Shown here one piece after another: positions 1 to 11,345 of a stretch of DNA of 64,000 nt. The stretch is taken from positions 86,804,896 through 86,868,895 of the forward strand of contig OX104119.1 in assembly GCA_944474755.1 (NCBI GenBank), written 5' to 3'. Within the stretch, counting starts at the first letter, position 1. Each line of letters opens with the position of its first letter. A program made the position numbers and the translations under genes. The notes under the pieces were generated by a model that had not been told where the DNA came from, did not search any database, and saw only the letters and a list, made by a program, of their open reading frames with translations. The stretch comes from Limnoperna fortunei. Lineage: Eukaryota > Mollusca > Bivalvia > Mytilida > Modiolidae.

Positions 1-235
1 GCGATGACTCATGCTATCTCGCGTCATGGACGTTTTAAGGGGCCTTATTAGCAGACACGATGACTCATTGGAATCGGTTGACCAAATAAGGTTTTGCGCG
101 ATGATGGAATCTCCGATGACTCACGTACTTCCTGTGACGTCATGAGAAACGTATAAGGTTTTGCGCAATGGTGGAATTTCCGATGACTCATGTACTTCCG
201 GTGACTATATATAGAAAGGGGGCGGGGCATGCCCA
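1..235. repeat. Tandem repeat, about 67 bp unit, cut by the window edge
   Basis: Copies of a unit containing CGATGACTCA, an ACTTCC(T/G)GTGAC block and AAGGTTTTGCGC recur near positions 2, 59, 115 and 182. The two best copies (about 106-172 and 173-235) are about 67 bp apart and differ at a few bases. TGACTCA resembles an AP-1 site, but here it comes with the repeat and no regulatory role is implied. The array abuts the LINE remnant. Confidence 0.6.
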
Positions 236-304
236 TATATGTCGGTGCCCTGGTGCCCTGAGTTTTTGGGGGGTCTAAAACATCACCCACCCTACTACTA
301 ATGT

Positions 305-2610
305 GGATGGGGCTATACTTTTTTAGACTTTTCCAAGGCTTTTGATTCGTTAGAATGGGAATTTTTGTATCAATCAATAAACAAATTTGGATTTCCCAGT
401 TCCATGTTAAATTGGATTTCTTTTTTGTTTGTTTGAATGTTTAACGCCACTTTCAGTAATTTTTCAGTTCTTCATGGCGTCCAGTTTTTATTGGGGGAGG
501 AAGCCGGAGTACCCGGAGAGAACCCCCGACCTTCGGTAGGAAAACTGGCAATCCTTGTCAATTAAGATTGGAGTCGAGTACACCCTGCCCGCAGTGAGAC
601 TCGAACCCACAACCTCAGTGTTGACAGACCACGTGATCATCGGTAGACGAACTACCTTAACCACTCGGCCACCGAGGCCCTAAATTGGATTTCAACACTT
701 TATTCAAATATTAAAGGATGTATCCTAAATAATGGATGGATATCCCAACCCTTCTCCATAATGCGTGCTTTAATCTTTGTTATTGCCGTCGAAATACTTG
801 CCTGTAAATTGAGACAAGAAAGTGGGATAATGGGAATTCAAATTAAAATAGACAAAGTAAACCATTGTTTAAAATTAACACAGTTGGCGGATGACACTAC
901 TATATTTGTAAGTTGCAAACATGAAATAACTTTGGCCCTAAACTTAATAGAAACCTTTGGAACATATTTAGGATTAAAACTCAATAGAAATAAAACAGAA
1001 GGTATATGGCTTGGTAAACTTAAAGCATGCAGGGATAAATTTGAAAACATTAATTGGAATCAAGAACCAGTGAAATGTCTAGGCATATACTTTGGACATG
1101 ATACAGAAAAATGTAAAATTCTTAATATGGAGACACAGTATAATAAATCGGAAAATATTGTTAAAAATTGGGGTAAAAGGAATCTCACAATGATTGGGAG
1201 GATTGTAGAAATAAAATCACTTGTATTGCCAAATATTGTCTTTGCATCATCAGTCACAAACATAAGCAAAGATTATATTGGGAAATTAAAAAAAACTAAT
1301 ATATCAATATATTTGGAACAATAAGTCAGAGAAGGTAAAACGTGAGGTGTTAAACCAACAATACTCTAAAGGTGGACTTAATATGACTGACAAAGATAAA
1401 TTCATAAATGCCTTGAGCATCAAATGGGTTCAAAGACTAATTGATGTAAAACACAAAAATCCCAATTGGACAGTAATACCTAGGTACTATTTCAACCAAT
1501 ATGGAGATAACTTTCTTTTGTTCTATACGAATTGCAACAATATTAATTACTTCAAAAATATCAAAAATAACTTTCCCGAATTTTACTTAAACATAATCCA
1601 GACCTGGATAAAGGTAAAGAAACAAATTAGCCAAAAAAAGTCCAAGAAATTTTCAGAAGATAAGACAAGAAATAATTTGGGGAAACAAATACATTCATAT
1701 TGACAAAAAATATTTAGTGTATAAAAACTGGATAAAAAACAACATTCTATTCAATGATGATGTGTTCAATGAAAAGGGAAATTTAGATCAAAATTACATA
1801 TGCAGTAAACTTTCATCACAGGTTAATTGGTTTTCTGAATATAGTCAGTTGTCAAAATCAATATCAAAAGAATGGAAAACACAACTCTTAAGTAATGAAT
1901 CTGTTAAGACAAAGTTAAACACCAAATTAGAAGTACTGTTTAAACATGAAAAAACATTTGTTCCCCTAACAAATTTAAACTCGAAACAAATCTATAATAC
2001 CCTTATTAATATAGATAAGTCTACTCCTTTAGGATTTACTAAATGGGAAAAATGATAGAATTTAGTTACTGCTCAGAAGTATGTTTTAAGCGAAAATGCA
2101 TGTTTAATTTTATTTTCAAGTTTCTTGAGGACAATAAATTGAAAATGGTACGATGGAAATTGCTACACTACATTCTACCCTGTAAAGAATTGCTATATAA
2201 ATGGCACATTACTGACAACCCTTATTGTAATTAGTGCCTCCAAGGTGACAATTATCAACATTTTTACCTTAGCTGTACACATTTAAATGTATTTATAGAA
2301 AAATTTAAAGAGCTCTAACAACTTGGTGTAGGTGAACATTTGCTAACATTAAAAAACATTGTTTTCGGTTACAAAATTGAGGAAAATGAATATTTTTCTA
2401 TAAATTATCTCCTTACATTGTTTATTTTTGTAATACACAAAACTTACTATCTATCAAATCAAAGGTCAAAGAGTTTGGATATTTTCAAAGTTTTTAAATA
2501 TGAGTTTATGAAAAGACAAGTGATATCATTGTATAAAAAAGATCAGCTTTGTAAGAAAGTACAAAATATTTTGGAAATCAGGTTGTACCTTGACATGTAC
2601 TCTATATAGT
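305..2610 (+). pseudogene. Decayed non-LTR retrotransposon, reverse transcriptase and C-terminal region (L1/Tx1-like)
   Basis: At 322-407 the frame reads LDFSKAFDSLEWEFLYQ, the conserved RT block 'DFSKAFDS'. After the SINE insertion it continues at 694 and from 761 shows ALIFVIAVEILA, then QLADDTTIF (the RT catalytic block, ADD in place of the usual YADD/FADD), then LNRNKTEGIWLG and CLGIYFG. Later pieces at 1347-1703, 1717-2055 and 2043-2234 carry the C-terminal part, including a cysteine/histidine-like stretch near KWHITDNPYCN and HFYLSC. At least four breaks (stops and frameshifts) separate the pieces, and the 5' half with the endonuclease is absent. ADD and KTEGIWLG suit L1/Tx1-like LINEs; the clade is inferred from memory. 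This is a dead 5'-truncated copy. Confidence 0.85.
421..680 (-). mobile_element. tRNA-derived SINE inserted into the LINE, with 13 bp target duplication
   Basis: Read on the minus strand, the right end is a tRNA-like head: A-box-like TGGCCGAGTGGTTAAGG and B-box-like GGTTCGAGTCTC, closest to a Ser/Leu-type tRNA. A body of about 110 bp follows (the plus-strand segment with GGCGTCCAGTTTTTATTG), then a 3' tail of GGCGTTAAACATTC and CAAA repeats. The element is flanked by a perfect 13 bp duplication, TAAATTGGATTTC, at 408-420 and 681-693, so the insertion boundaries are exact. It splits the RT domain of the LINE and is therefore younger than it. Shorter or older copies lie elsewhere in the window. 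Confidence 0.93.
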
Positions 2611-3641
2611 GTGTATTTGGTTTTTTTTAAATCCTTGTATTTCATTTAAGCGAACGTCATAAAATGTTCTGTTGTAAATCGATACGGATAATGATGAAGA
2701 AATCTAAACAATTAATAAATACTTACCTTTTAGCTGTTGGAAAACATGTGTGATCAATACACACATAACGGTTTTTTCGTCACGGTCGATGAACAATAAA
2801 CACAGTATAGCAAACAAAATTTAAATCGGAATGAACTTGATCATTATCCGGAGACAAAATTTTATTTGTAAAAATGTAGACCACGTTTTGTGTAAAATTA
2901 TTATTTTTAAAACAAAAATGCTAAACAATTTTCCCTAGTTGTTTAGCAACTGTACGCAGGGATAGACGGAGGAAGCTGCAAACCGTGTAAATTGTTATAC
3001 AGCAAGTAATGTGCAATAAAATGTTTTAAGTGTTAAAAAAAAGCTATAGAGTGCCACTTAGTGAATCAGTTGGGTGTCCTTTCAATGGTCCGAAAAGTTT
3101 ATTATCCGAAATGTGGCTGATTAAACTGGAAATAGTGAACCTGGAGTAAAGTGGTTTGCCTTGTTTGAATATGTATATGTGAGGAGTATTGTACGTACGA
3201 CATTTGGTGAAAACGAGGCAGAAGGGGGTTGTATTCCTCATTGGTGGATCGCCGGTATTGCATGGACTATAAATTGTCGCACGATTAATCATCTGAATCC
3301 AGGTACATTTAATTACCAGACGGCAGGCGAAAATTAATTGGAAGAGTACAAACAGTATGAAGTGAATACAAGTGAAACATTTATTATAAAGTTTTAGGTA
3401 TGGGAATATGTTTACTATTTTCCGTCATCTCGAAATATATTGAAGCATAACGACATTTACACTGGGACTAAAATAACCGATTTATTTGATTTATACGTTC
3501 TTGATTTACACACATTCTTCAAGTTGTTTAATACATATAGCATATAAAACGCCAACGAAATTTCTAACATCGACTGAAATACTTATTTATTTGTTTACTA
3601 TTTTTGTTTCATTTATTTTAGTATGTAATAGTAACGTTTGT
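2611..3641. other. No gene recognised
   Basis: AT-rich sequence with only short chance frames. The 82-codon minus frame at 3044-3292 shows no recognisable domain. Confidence 0.5.
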
Positions 3642-3972
3642 GTAGGGCCGTATCCAGAATTACGGGCTGATGAAGGACCCGACACGGACCATTGAGCTAA
3701 AGGTGAGGGCTGTAACCAGATATACGGTCCATATTGGGTCCTTCATAAGTCTGAAATGGCCATACACAGAAGTTACTATTACTTTTATTTCATTGAACAC
3801 ATAAGAAAACAAACAGGTTTAATTGTTTACAAGACAAGCTGAACTTTGCAATATATGTACATGCATTTGTTTTTTAGGCATATTTAAATTCAAATCATCT
3901 TTTTGATCAGACTGCATCACCGTAACAGCACGGGTTGTATCGAATTCTAGGCTTTAAGACTGGATACAGCCC
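3642..3972. repeat. Possible MITE with short terminal inverted repeats
   Basis: AGGGCCGTATCCAG at the left (about 3642) faces CTGGATACAGCCC at the right (about 3960-3972), giving a 13-14 bp inverted repeat with one mismatch. Inside, ATGAAGGACCC...GGACC (3671-3690) pairs with GGTCC...GGGTCCTTCAT (3727-3747) as a hairpin. No open frame of interest and no clear target duplication was seen, so the boundaries are tentative. Confidence 0.4.
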
Positions 3973-5470
3973 GTTTGTTGATATAGCCTGGCTGATTCAT
4001 TTATTCTTTAACACATTACCTGTAGCTTAAAATACGAACTGCAACTATCCAAAGGAATGGTTTGTTACATCATTGATATGAAATAATATTATTTTAACTA
4101 AGAAAACTTATTTCATAACATGTGAGAAATTTCAGAATCATCAAGTTAAAGATGTAGAAGAGCAGTCAGATCACATCAGTTATTTCGGCCTATACGGTTT
4201 AAATAAGTTTTTACGGAAATATCCGACACAATGGAGTTTAAACGCCCATCCACCCTTTTCAGATCATATACCACGTGACTAACGTTTTCGAAATGGTCTT
4301 TACAACGTATACAATAATATATTTTAGTTACAGAGTACATCAGAGTAAAAATTTTCTGATAAAATGTCTAAATTATTGAAGCCTATGATTAATCTACAAC
4401 CAGGCATAGAATGGTTCTAGTTTGATTTTGGTACACACTTTTAGGCTTGTTTGGTGTTTTTAATGTGCTCTCCAAAGTCTTTGGTGTTTTAACATTTTGA
4501 TAAGAGCGGTAGAAAGAATGTATCGATCTCCGTGTATATAAGATGAAACAGAAGCGTCAGCAGTTTATACTTTGAGAGGAACCCATTCGAAACCAATGAA
4601 TAGGAAATATAAAGAGCTGGAAGGAAGGATACAAAGGCTTAAAGATGATTATACTACCGGTAGAAGAAATGTCGTCACTACATTTGTTTAGTCATGGGCC
4701 ACTTGAAATAAAACTTAAAATAATTGCTTCTATAAATCGATACAAATATAAAAAATATCTAGGTTTCAAATGATTCTTTTTATACCCAGCTCGACGAAAA
4801 GGAAAATGAATGTCGAAATTAAAGTAAAATGGTTCATTTTCCCATTCGAATAACGAATAGCAAACTGAATAACGAAAAGGAAAATGTTCATCGATTTTGT
4901 TCAGTTGGGTATGCATACGGATGATAGGAAAAATTTACGGACTGCAGTTGTTTTAGCAAATAATTGGCGTATGACATTGATGTCACATTAAAGTGGCACA
5001 CATAAAAATAGTGGTACAGTCCGAGATGTGACCAATAGGGACAAGGGGTTTTAGGGTCGCTTATTTAAACGGCAATTTATGTTGAACGTTTTTACACCTC
5101 TTGTTACGGCAGTGCAACAGGGTCAAATTTGAATGTCGACCTGGTAAGAAATCACAAACCCAAGAACCTGCTGAACTTGGGACGACCCCTGCAGCTTGTA
5201 TTATAATGCTATAGATACTACCAAACAGAAGCCACTCATGTTTGTAATAATAAAATCAGTATCTTCAGACGGGATTGACACATGAACTTTACTGTAATTC
5301 CGTCAGGACTAAAACTTGACCAGACAAAATAATTGCCAGCCTCCTGGAGATAAAAATCGGGCCAAAGCCACTATTTTCAGTTTACAAATACACTGTATAT
5401 TGTATTTTGGGTTAAATTGGTGGTGTGGGGGGGGGGGGGGGGCGAACGCGGCGGGAGGGGCGTGGTAGCC
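3973..5470. other. No gene recognised
   Basis: No domain-bearing frame was seen on either strand. The region ends with a G homopolymer at about 5427-5442 that opens spurious proline- and glycine-rich frames on both strands. Confidence 0.5.
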
Positions 5471-5475
5471 GGAGT

Positions 5476-5751
5476 CAGGGGCGTAGATATAAACATCAAT
5501 GAGTATAGGCACACGTATTGTCGGCGGGGGGACTTGGGGCCACTTAGGCCCCCATTGGGTGAATGGCAGATTCCTGGTAGGGGGTCCAGCGGGGCCATCA
5601 CCCGGAAGCTCCTACAGTAATGCATTTATTGTGTTGTAAAATTTAATATGTAACTGTTAAAAGCTTTCTTGACGAGGAAATTAAAAAAAAAAAGTTGCAG
5701 AATTTGAGTGGATGCACGTGCCCACTTGAGCCTAACGTATCTACGCCCCTG
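5476..5751. mobile_element. Non-autonomous DNA transposon (CAGGGGCG-type ends)
   Basis: The left end CAGGGGCGTAGATA is mirrored by TATCTACGCCCCTG at the right, a 14 bp terminal inverted repeat around 276 bp. GGAGT lies directly outside both ends (5471-5475 and 5752-5756), consistent with a 5 bp target duplication. The CAGGGGCG start resembles hAT-like ends, but hAT elements normally make 8 bp duplications, so the superfamily is left open. No transposase is encoded. Confidence 0.65.
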
Positions 5752-5794
5752 GGAGTACTCAGAGAAGTAAAACCTTAAAACTGTCATTCCTTAG

Positions 5795-5870
5795 TAAGTA
5801 AAGATTGGAGTCGAGCAAGCCCTATCTGCAGTAATGCTCGAACCAGCAACTTCAATGTTGACACGGAGGG
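5795..5870 (-). mobile_element. Fragment of the tRNA-derived SINE
   Basis: AAAGATTGGAGTCGAGCA and GCTCGAACCAGCAAC match the inner tRNA-proximal part of the SINE at 421-680. Body and tail are missing. Confidence 0.6.
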
Positions 5871-6261
5871 GATAAAATTAAAAGATATAGCTAAAATTAG
5901 GCATTTAAACAAACAACAAAAAAACTATATACTTTCAGTTTCGATACAAAATCTAGAAAGCCTAAAGCTGAATTATAAAAGAAATATCTAACCAGGCACT
6001 GTGGTTGAGAACCTAGAATCTGTGAATGAGTTTGCATTATAAAGATAGTGCTGCATAGAATTCAAACGCTTAACAAAGAGCTTAGGTTTAAATTATAACA
6101 AGACATTTAGAAAAGTAACTCATAATGTTTCTTCGAAAATTATAACTAAATTCTCAACAATGTATTTAGGTATTTGGCAATTTTAGTAGTAACATTTAAC
6201 ATGAGTTATCCTTCTTTGAATGTATAACAGACTGCCGATTTCTTCACAATGTAAGCACATG

Positions 6262-6522
6262 TAAATTTTGTTGTTTGTTTGGTGTTTAATGTCATTTTCA
6301 GCAACTGTTCAGCTATACATGTATAATGACGTCCAGTTTTTATTGGAGGAAGAAGCCTGAGTACTGCCAATCCGAGAACACCCCGCCTGAAGTGGGCTGC
6401 AACCTGTGTTGACAGGATTAGAGTCGAGTACACACCTGCCGAAGAAAGCTGCAACATCAGTGTTAACACGTGATTAAACATAGATGACTAACTACCTAAA
6501 CCACTCGGTCATTGAGACCCTT
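6262..6522 (-). mobile_element. Older, diverged copy of the tRNA-derived SINE
   Basis: The order matches the SINE at 421-680: a TTTG-rich tail with GGTGTTTAATG, the GACGTCCAGTTTTTATTGG body, GATTAGAGTCGAGTACAC, then a tRNA-like end with CCACTCGGTCATTGAGACCC. Many substitutions and small indels have damaged the A and B boxes. No convincing target duplication was found. Confidence 0.8.
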
Positions 6523-6744
6523 CACATGTCATTGACATTATTAACCAGGCCAGATGTCCATGTTCAATATGCACAACCTGAGAATCTTTTAAAAATAGCT
6601 CCTGGACCGAAAAGCAAAAATGGAAAAAGACCGTTTATCTTACCACATCTTCATTTTTTCTGAGAGCAGTTTGTGATCAAAATTATACACAAATATATGT
6701 TGTAAAGATCTGAGGTTTTTACCGATTGAAAGTCAAGGTCACAT

Positions 6745-7710
6745 TTACTGTGGTCATGTGATGTCACATGGACGCATCATCTCATATACACATGTCACCT
6801 CATATGGAAGCAATCTTACCCAGAACATGAGATGTCACAGGGACACATCATCTCATACACACGTCAGCTCACATTGAAATTATCTTACCCAGAGACATGA
6901 GATGTCACACAGAAAAATCTTCTCATATACATGTCATCCAAAATGGAATCTTCCTACCCATGGGATGTCACAGGGACACATCACATATGTCACCCACCCC
7001 ACATGGAAACCATTTTAATCAGACACATGAATATCACAGGTACACGTCACACATGAAATTCATCTTACCAATACACATGAAATGTCACAGCGACACACGA
7101 TCATCTCATATACACATGTCACCCAACATGGAAATCATCTTACTCATAGACATGAGATGTCACAGGGACACATCACACATGTCACAAAACATGGAAATCA
7201 TCTTATTTAGACAAATGTATACATGTCAATCTACGTGGAAATTATCTTACCCAGACACACGAGATGTCAGAAGAACACATCTCATATACTCATGTCACCT
7301 TACATGGAAATTATCATAACCAGACACATGAGGTGTCAACTGGACATATCACACATGGAAGTCATCTTAACCAGACACATAAGATGTCATAAGGGCAAAT
7401 CATCTCATATACACATATCACCTCATATTGGAACCATCTTACCCATATATATGTGATGTCACAATGACACATCATCTCATATACATGTCACCTTACATGG
7501 AAATCATCTTAACCAGACACATGAGATGTCAAAGGGACACATCATTTTATATACACGTTATGTCACATTGAAAAAAATATTCCCAGACACAAGAGATGTC
7601 AGAAGGACACATCATCTCATATACACATGTCACCATAAATGGAAATCATCTTTCCCAGACACATAAGATTCCACAGGGACAAATTACACATGCCACCATA
7701 CATGGAAATC
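6745..7710. repeat. Satellite-like tandem array, unit about 70 bp
   Basis: A unit with GAGATGTCACAGGGACAC, CATCTCATATACACATGTCA and CATGGAAATCATCTTACC recurs roughly a dozen times, with length variation from partial units. The histidine-rich open frames across it are by-products of the repeat. It passes directly into the 39 bp array. Confidence 0.85.
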
Positions 7711-7714
7711 ATAT

Positions 7715-9070
7715 TAGACCTGTTTATATGGTCAGTTGTATGGAAATCAGTATTAGACCTGTTTATTCTGCTCAGTTGTATGGTAATAAGTATAAGAACT
7801 GTTTATGTGGTCAGTTATATGGTTATCAGTATTAGACCTGTTTATATGTTCAGTTGTATAGTGATCAGCATTATACCTATTTATATGGTGAGTTGCATGG
7901 TAATAAGAATGAGATCTTTTTACATTATCAGTTGTATGGTAATCAGCATTAGACCTGTTTATGTGTTCACTTATATAGTAATCAGTATTAGACCTGTTTA
8001 TGTGGTCAGTGTTTTTGGTATTCAGTATTAGAGCTGTTTATGTTGTCAGTTGTATGGTAGTCAGTATAAGACCTGTTTATGTGGTCAGTATGTTTTGGTA
8101 ATCAGTATTAGACCTGTTTATGTGGTCAGTTGTACGGTAGACAGTATAAGACCTGTTTATGTGGTCAGTGTGATTTTGTAATAAGTATTATACCTGTTTA
8201 TGTGGTCAGTGTGTTTTTGGAATCAGTATTAGAACCTTTTATGTGGTTAGTTGTATGGTAGACAGTATAAGACCTTTTTATGTGGTCAGTTGTGTGGTAA
8301 TCAGCATTAGACCGTTTATGTGATCAGTGTGTCTTGGTAATGAGTATTATACATGTTTATTGTATTGGACCTGTTTATATTGTCAGTTCCATGGTAATCA
8401 TTATTAGACCTGTTCATGTGGTCAGTTGTATGGTTATCAGTATTACACCTGTTTATATTTTCAATTGTATGGTAATCAGTATTAGACCTGTTTATATTGT
8501 CAGTTCTATGGTAATCATTATTAGACCTGTTCATGTGGTCAGTTGTATGGTAATCACTATTAGACCTGTTTATATTGTCAGTTCTATGGTAATCATTATT
8601 AGACCTGTTCATGTGGTCAGTTGTATGGTAATCACTAATAGACCTGTTTATATTGTCAGTTCTATGGTAATCATTATTAGACCTGTTCATGTGTTCAGTT
8701 GTATGGTAATCAGTATAAGACCTGTTTATGTGGTCAGTTGTATGGTAATCACTATTAGACCTGTTTGTGTGGTCAGTTGTGAGGTAATCAGTATTAGACC
8801 TTTTTATGCGGTCAGTTGGAAGGTTATCACTATTAGACCTGTTTATGTGGTCAGTTGTATGGTAATCACTATTAGATCTGTTTATGTGGTCAGTTGTATG
8901 GTTATCAGTATTAGACCTTTTTGTGTAGTCAGTTGTATGGTAATCACTATTAGACCTGCTTTTGTGGTCAGTTGTATTGCAAGCAGTTTTAGACCTGTTT
9001 ATATGGTCAGATGTATGGTAATCAGTATTAAACCTGTTTGTGTGGTCAGTTGTATTGTAATCAATAATAG
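7715..9070. repeat. 39 bp minisatellite
   Basis: The unit (blocks TATTAGACCTGTTTATG, TGGTCAGTTG, TATGGTAATCAG) repeats about 34 times. Because 39 is a multiple of three, long frames stay open on both strands: plus 8334-9110 with a 13-residue repeat containing RPVYVVSCMV, and minus 8316-8690. No signal peptide or known domain supports either as a gene. Confidence 0.9.
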
Positions 9071-9075
9071 GTTCT

Positions 9076-9226
9076 TACATGTTTCTGGGAAAGACTGTTA
9101 TCTTCCATGAAAGATACAAATTGTATGTTTTTTCGTGAATGGAGCTCAGCAGAACGACAAAATAAAACCCCCAAAAAATTTCTATCACGAGTGGAAGATC
9201 ACACGAGCTTTCCCAGAAATGCATGA
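9076..9226. repeat. Imperfect inverted repeat at the end of the minisatellite
   Basis: ACATGTTTCTGGGAAAG at about 9077 faces CTTTCCCAGAAATGCA at about 9210, and the inner block ATCTTCCA pairs with TGGAAGAT. This gives a foldback of about 150 bp with a central spacer. It may be a MITE or the left-end structure of the following composite repeat. Confidence 0.55.
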
Positions 9227-9239
9227 AAATACCTATTTC

Positions 9240-10112
9240 TTCCTTAAACCAACACTTTCACATTGCAATGTCCTATAGACTCTTCATTGTTTAATATCAT
9301 GCATCCAAACAAAATTAACCCCATTTAATATCAAAGCAATCCATTGAACGGTTTCAGAAATGCATCCACAAGATCTACCATTGTATTATATTGCTGATAT
9401 AGTCAGTTCCATAACTCCTACAAAATTTTATGAATCAAAATGGTGGCAGACTATGCACATCTATACAGCATTACAATTAATCGTACCAAACATAAAATAA
9501 ATCTTTCAAAAGGTTTCAGAGGAGAAGCGTCCACAAGATCTACCATTGCATTATTTTGCTGAAACTGTAAAAGTCCAATAACTCCTACACAATTTGACAT
9601 GAAATGACGGTATAGTATGCACATCTACCCATGATAACAATTAATCCATCAAATATCAAAGCAATTTGTCAAGCGGTTTCAGAGGAGATGCGTCCACACG
9701 GTCTACCATTGTATTATATTGCTGAAATGGTAAAAGTCCCATAACTCCTACAAAATGTGATGAATCAAAATGATAGTATAGTATGCATATCTACCCATCA
9801 TAACAATTAATCCTACCAAATATCAAAGCAATCTATCAAGCGGTTTAAGAGAAAATGCGTTCACAAGATCTACCATTGTATTATATTGCTGAAACGGTCC
9901 AAGTTCCATAACTACTAAAAAATTTGACAAATCAAAATGACGGTATAGTTTGCACATCAAAACAATTATTCCTACCAAATATCAAAGCGATCCGTCAAGC
10001 GGTGTCGGAGAAGTTGTGCCCACCAAAGTGTGAAGGACGGACGCACGGACGCAGACTATTACTAGGTCCTTGCGTTGCGTTGGGGAACGGTTTATTCCCC
10101 GAACGCCTACTG
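9240..10112 (+). mobile_element. Composite Helentron/HINE-like repeat, family A
   Basis: Tandem units of about 160 bp (markers AGATCTACCATTGTATTATA, CATAACTCCTAC, AATATCAAAGCAAT) repeat about four to five times. GGACGGACGCACGGACGCA follows, then a right-end hairpin in which GCGTTGGGGAA pairs with TTCCCCGAACGC. This is the same plan as the other composites in the window: tandem core, GGAC-type microsatellite, terminal hairpin. The left end is not defined. Confidence 0.6.
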
Positions 10113-10399
10113 GATAAAAAAAAACTCTAATTAATGAATGGGATTAAGGGGTCTTCCCAGGGGTGTTCAAAATTAGTGTCACCTGTTTTTTATAGTTGGA
10201 ATATTGTAGCAGACAAATGTACATGATGTAAGGTTGAAAACAAAGTCAAACTAAAGGAAATACTTTAATCAAACATTTCATTAAATTAAATTAAATTCAT
10301 TACATCTATTTCATGATATAGCCCTATACATCTAATAATGTAATAATAATAATTAATTAACAACAAACAGAGCACTAAACTAAACACAGAGTCAGTTTG

Positions 10400-10772
10400 T
10401 CACTTATTCGAGATGAAGGAGCTCTGATGCTGAGTCGGCTCTACTGGTGTCGTCCCATTTGGTGTCACGTAAGTTCTTCTGGCGTTCATTATCTGCTTAG
10501 CAACTACTTCTGTTTGGTTTGGTGCATGTGTGTATTGTTGTCGGCCAAAACCAGTTGGTATGTTGTTCTCTGTAGACAATGATGCTAAACATCCAGGTAC
10601 GACGCATCTCCAGAAGACCTTGTCGGGGTTCCTACTGTTGACTCTGTATATGAAGCCATCGAAACTAATATTTTGGCTTCCACGTGGGTTAGTGATGAAT
10701 TTCACATTAAGCTGGGCATGGCCATTTTGGCTTAGAATGAGGGTTATTTTATTTTCTTCGTTGCAACTCGGC
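10400..10772 (-). CDS. FLYWCH-type zinc-finger exon (hypothetical protein)
   Basis: The minus frame opens after a possible splice acceptor (TATTTTTAG at about 10781-10773) and ends with a stop at 10402-10400. It reads ITNPRGSQNISFDGFIYRV, then VFWRCVVPGCLASL and a terminal histidine pair in YTHAP. The order F/Y...Y...W-x-C...C...H matches the FLYWCH zinc-finger fold, whose typical form is GY.Y...W.C....C.A...H.H; here one terminal position reads T-H-A-P, so the last ligand is uncertain. FLYWCH domains bind DNA or protein and occur in chromatin proteins and in Mutator-like transposases. The methionine-like start at 10705 is really GTG, so the frame is better read as an exon continuing from the acceptor. 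No partner exon was identified; it may be a transposase fragment. Confidence 0.55.
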
Positions 10773-10954
10773 TAAAAATAATAGTGTCAATACAACTATT
10801 TTAGACAGAGATATCCTAAAAATTAGTTGTTGGCCCTAGCATGTGAGTTTATAAAGCAATCTAAAAATTCATCACAGGCATTTAGGGTCAGTAAAATTTA
10901 AGTGGATAAGTTAATGTCAGTCTGACATGCATGACATGTCTCATTGCAATATAT

Positions 10955-11345
10955 TGCCCTCAGAAAAATGATAAATTTCTCATTGTTGTATAGACTTATT
11001 ATTAGAAATTCAGATGAAGAGAAAAAATTAATAAACAGGCAGCTAATAACGCAATTCCATACTAGTAACTATCCTCTGTTAATTAAAACTGGATGTAATA
11101 AGAAAATACCAAGACAACAAAGTCTCTGTAAATTATGTAATGTCTTAAAAGATTAATATAACTTCTTCTTTAATTGTTCATGTTATTATAACTTAAGTTA
11201 TTTTTTTTAAATAAAATTAAGATGGTCAGAAACTTTTCGATTACTAAAATTTGTATTATTTTGTATTTCTGTTATTTCCATTTTTTTTTAAATATAACTT
11301 TGTATTTTACTTGACCCATGGTTGTTATTATAGCTGAATAAATTA
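10955..11345 (+). pseudogene. 3' end of a decayed non-LTR retrotransposon
   Basis: The frame at 10965-11156 includes LLIKTGCNKKIPRQQS, then CKLCNVLKD, a stop, and YNFFFNCSCYYN. This is the C-terminal cysteine/histidine region typical of LINE polyproteins (C..C...-D-x-Y-H-F-x-x-x-C), with the usual histidine and upstream residues changed. A T-rich 3' region and a GCTGAATAAAT stretch near 11333 may be its 3' end. The RT domain is absent. Confidence 0.6.

Noticed and set aside
48..377. 109-codon minus frame at the window start
   Set aside because: It runs across the 67 bp tandem repeat and into the antisense of the LINE RT block.
590..680. tRNA gene on the minus strand
   Set aside because: It has A- and B-box-like sequence but is the head of a SINE flanked by a target duplication, and no complete cloverleaf could be drawn.
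5309..5625. Proline- or glycine-rich frames on both strands
   Set aside because: They are created by a G homopolymer and GC-rich ends of a MITE.
6206..6481. 91-codon minus frame
   Set aside because: It lies in a decayed SINE copy and shows no domain.
8334..9110. 258-codon open frame as a repetitive protein gene
   Set aside because: It follows from a 39 bp period; the opposite strand is open too and no signal peptide, domain or splice context supports it.
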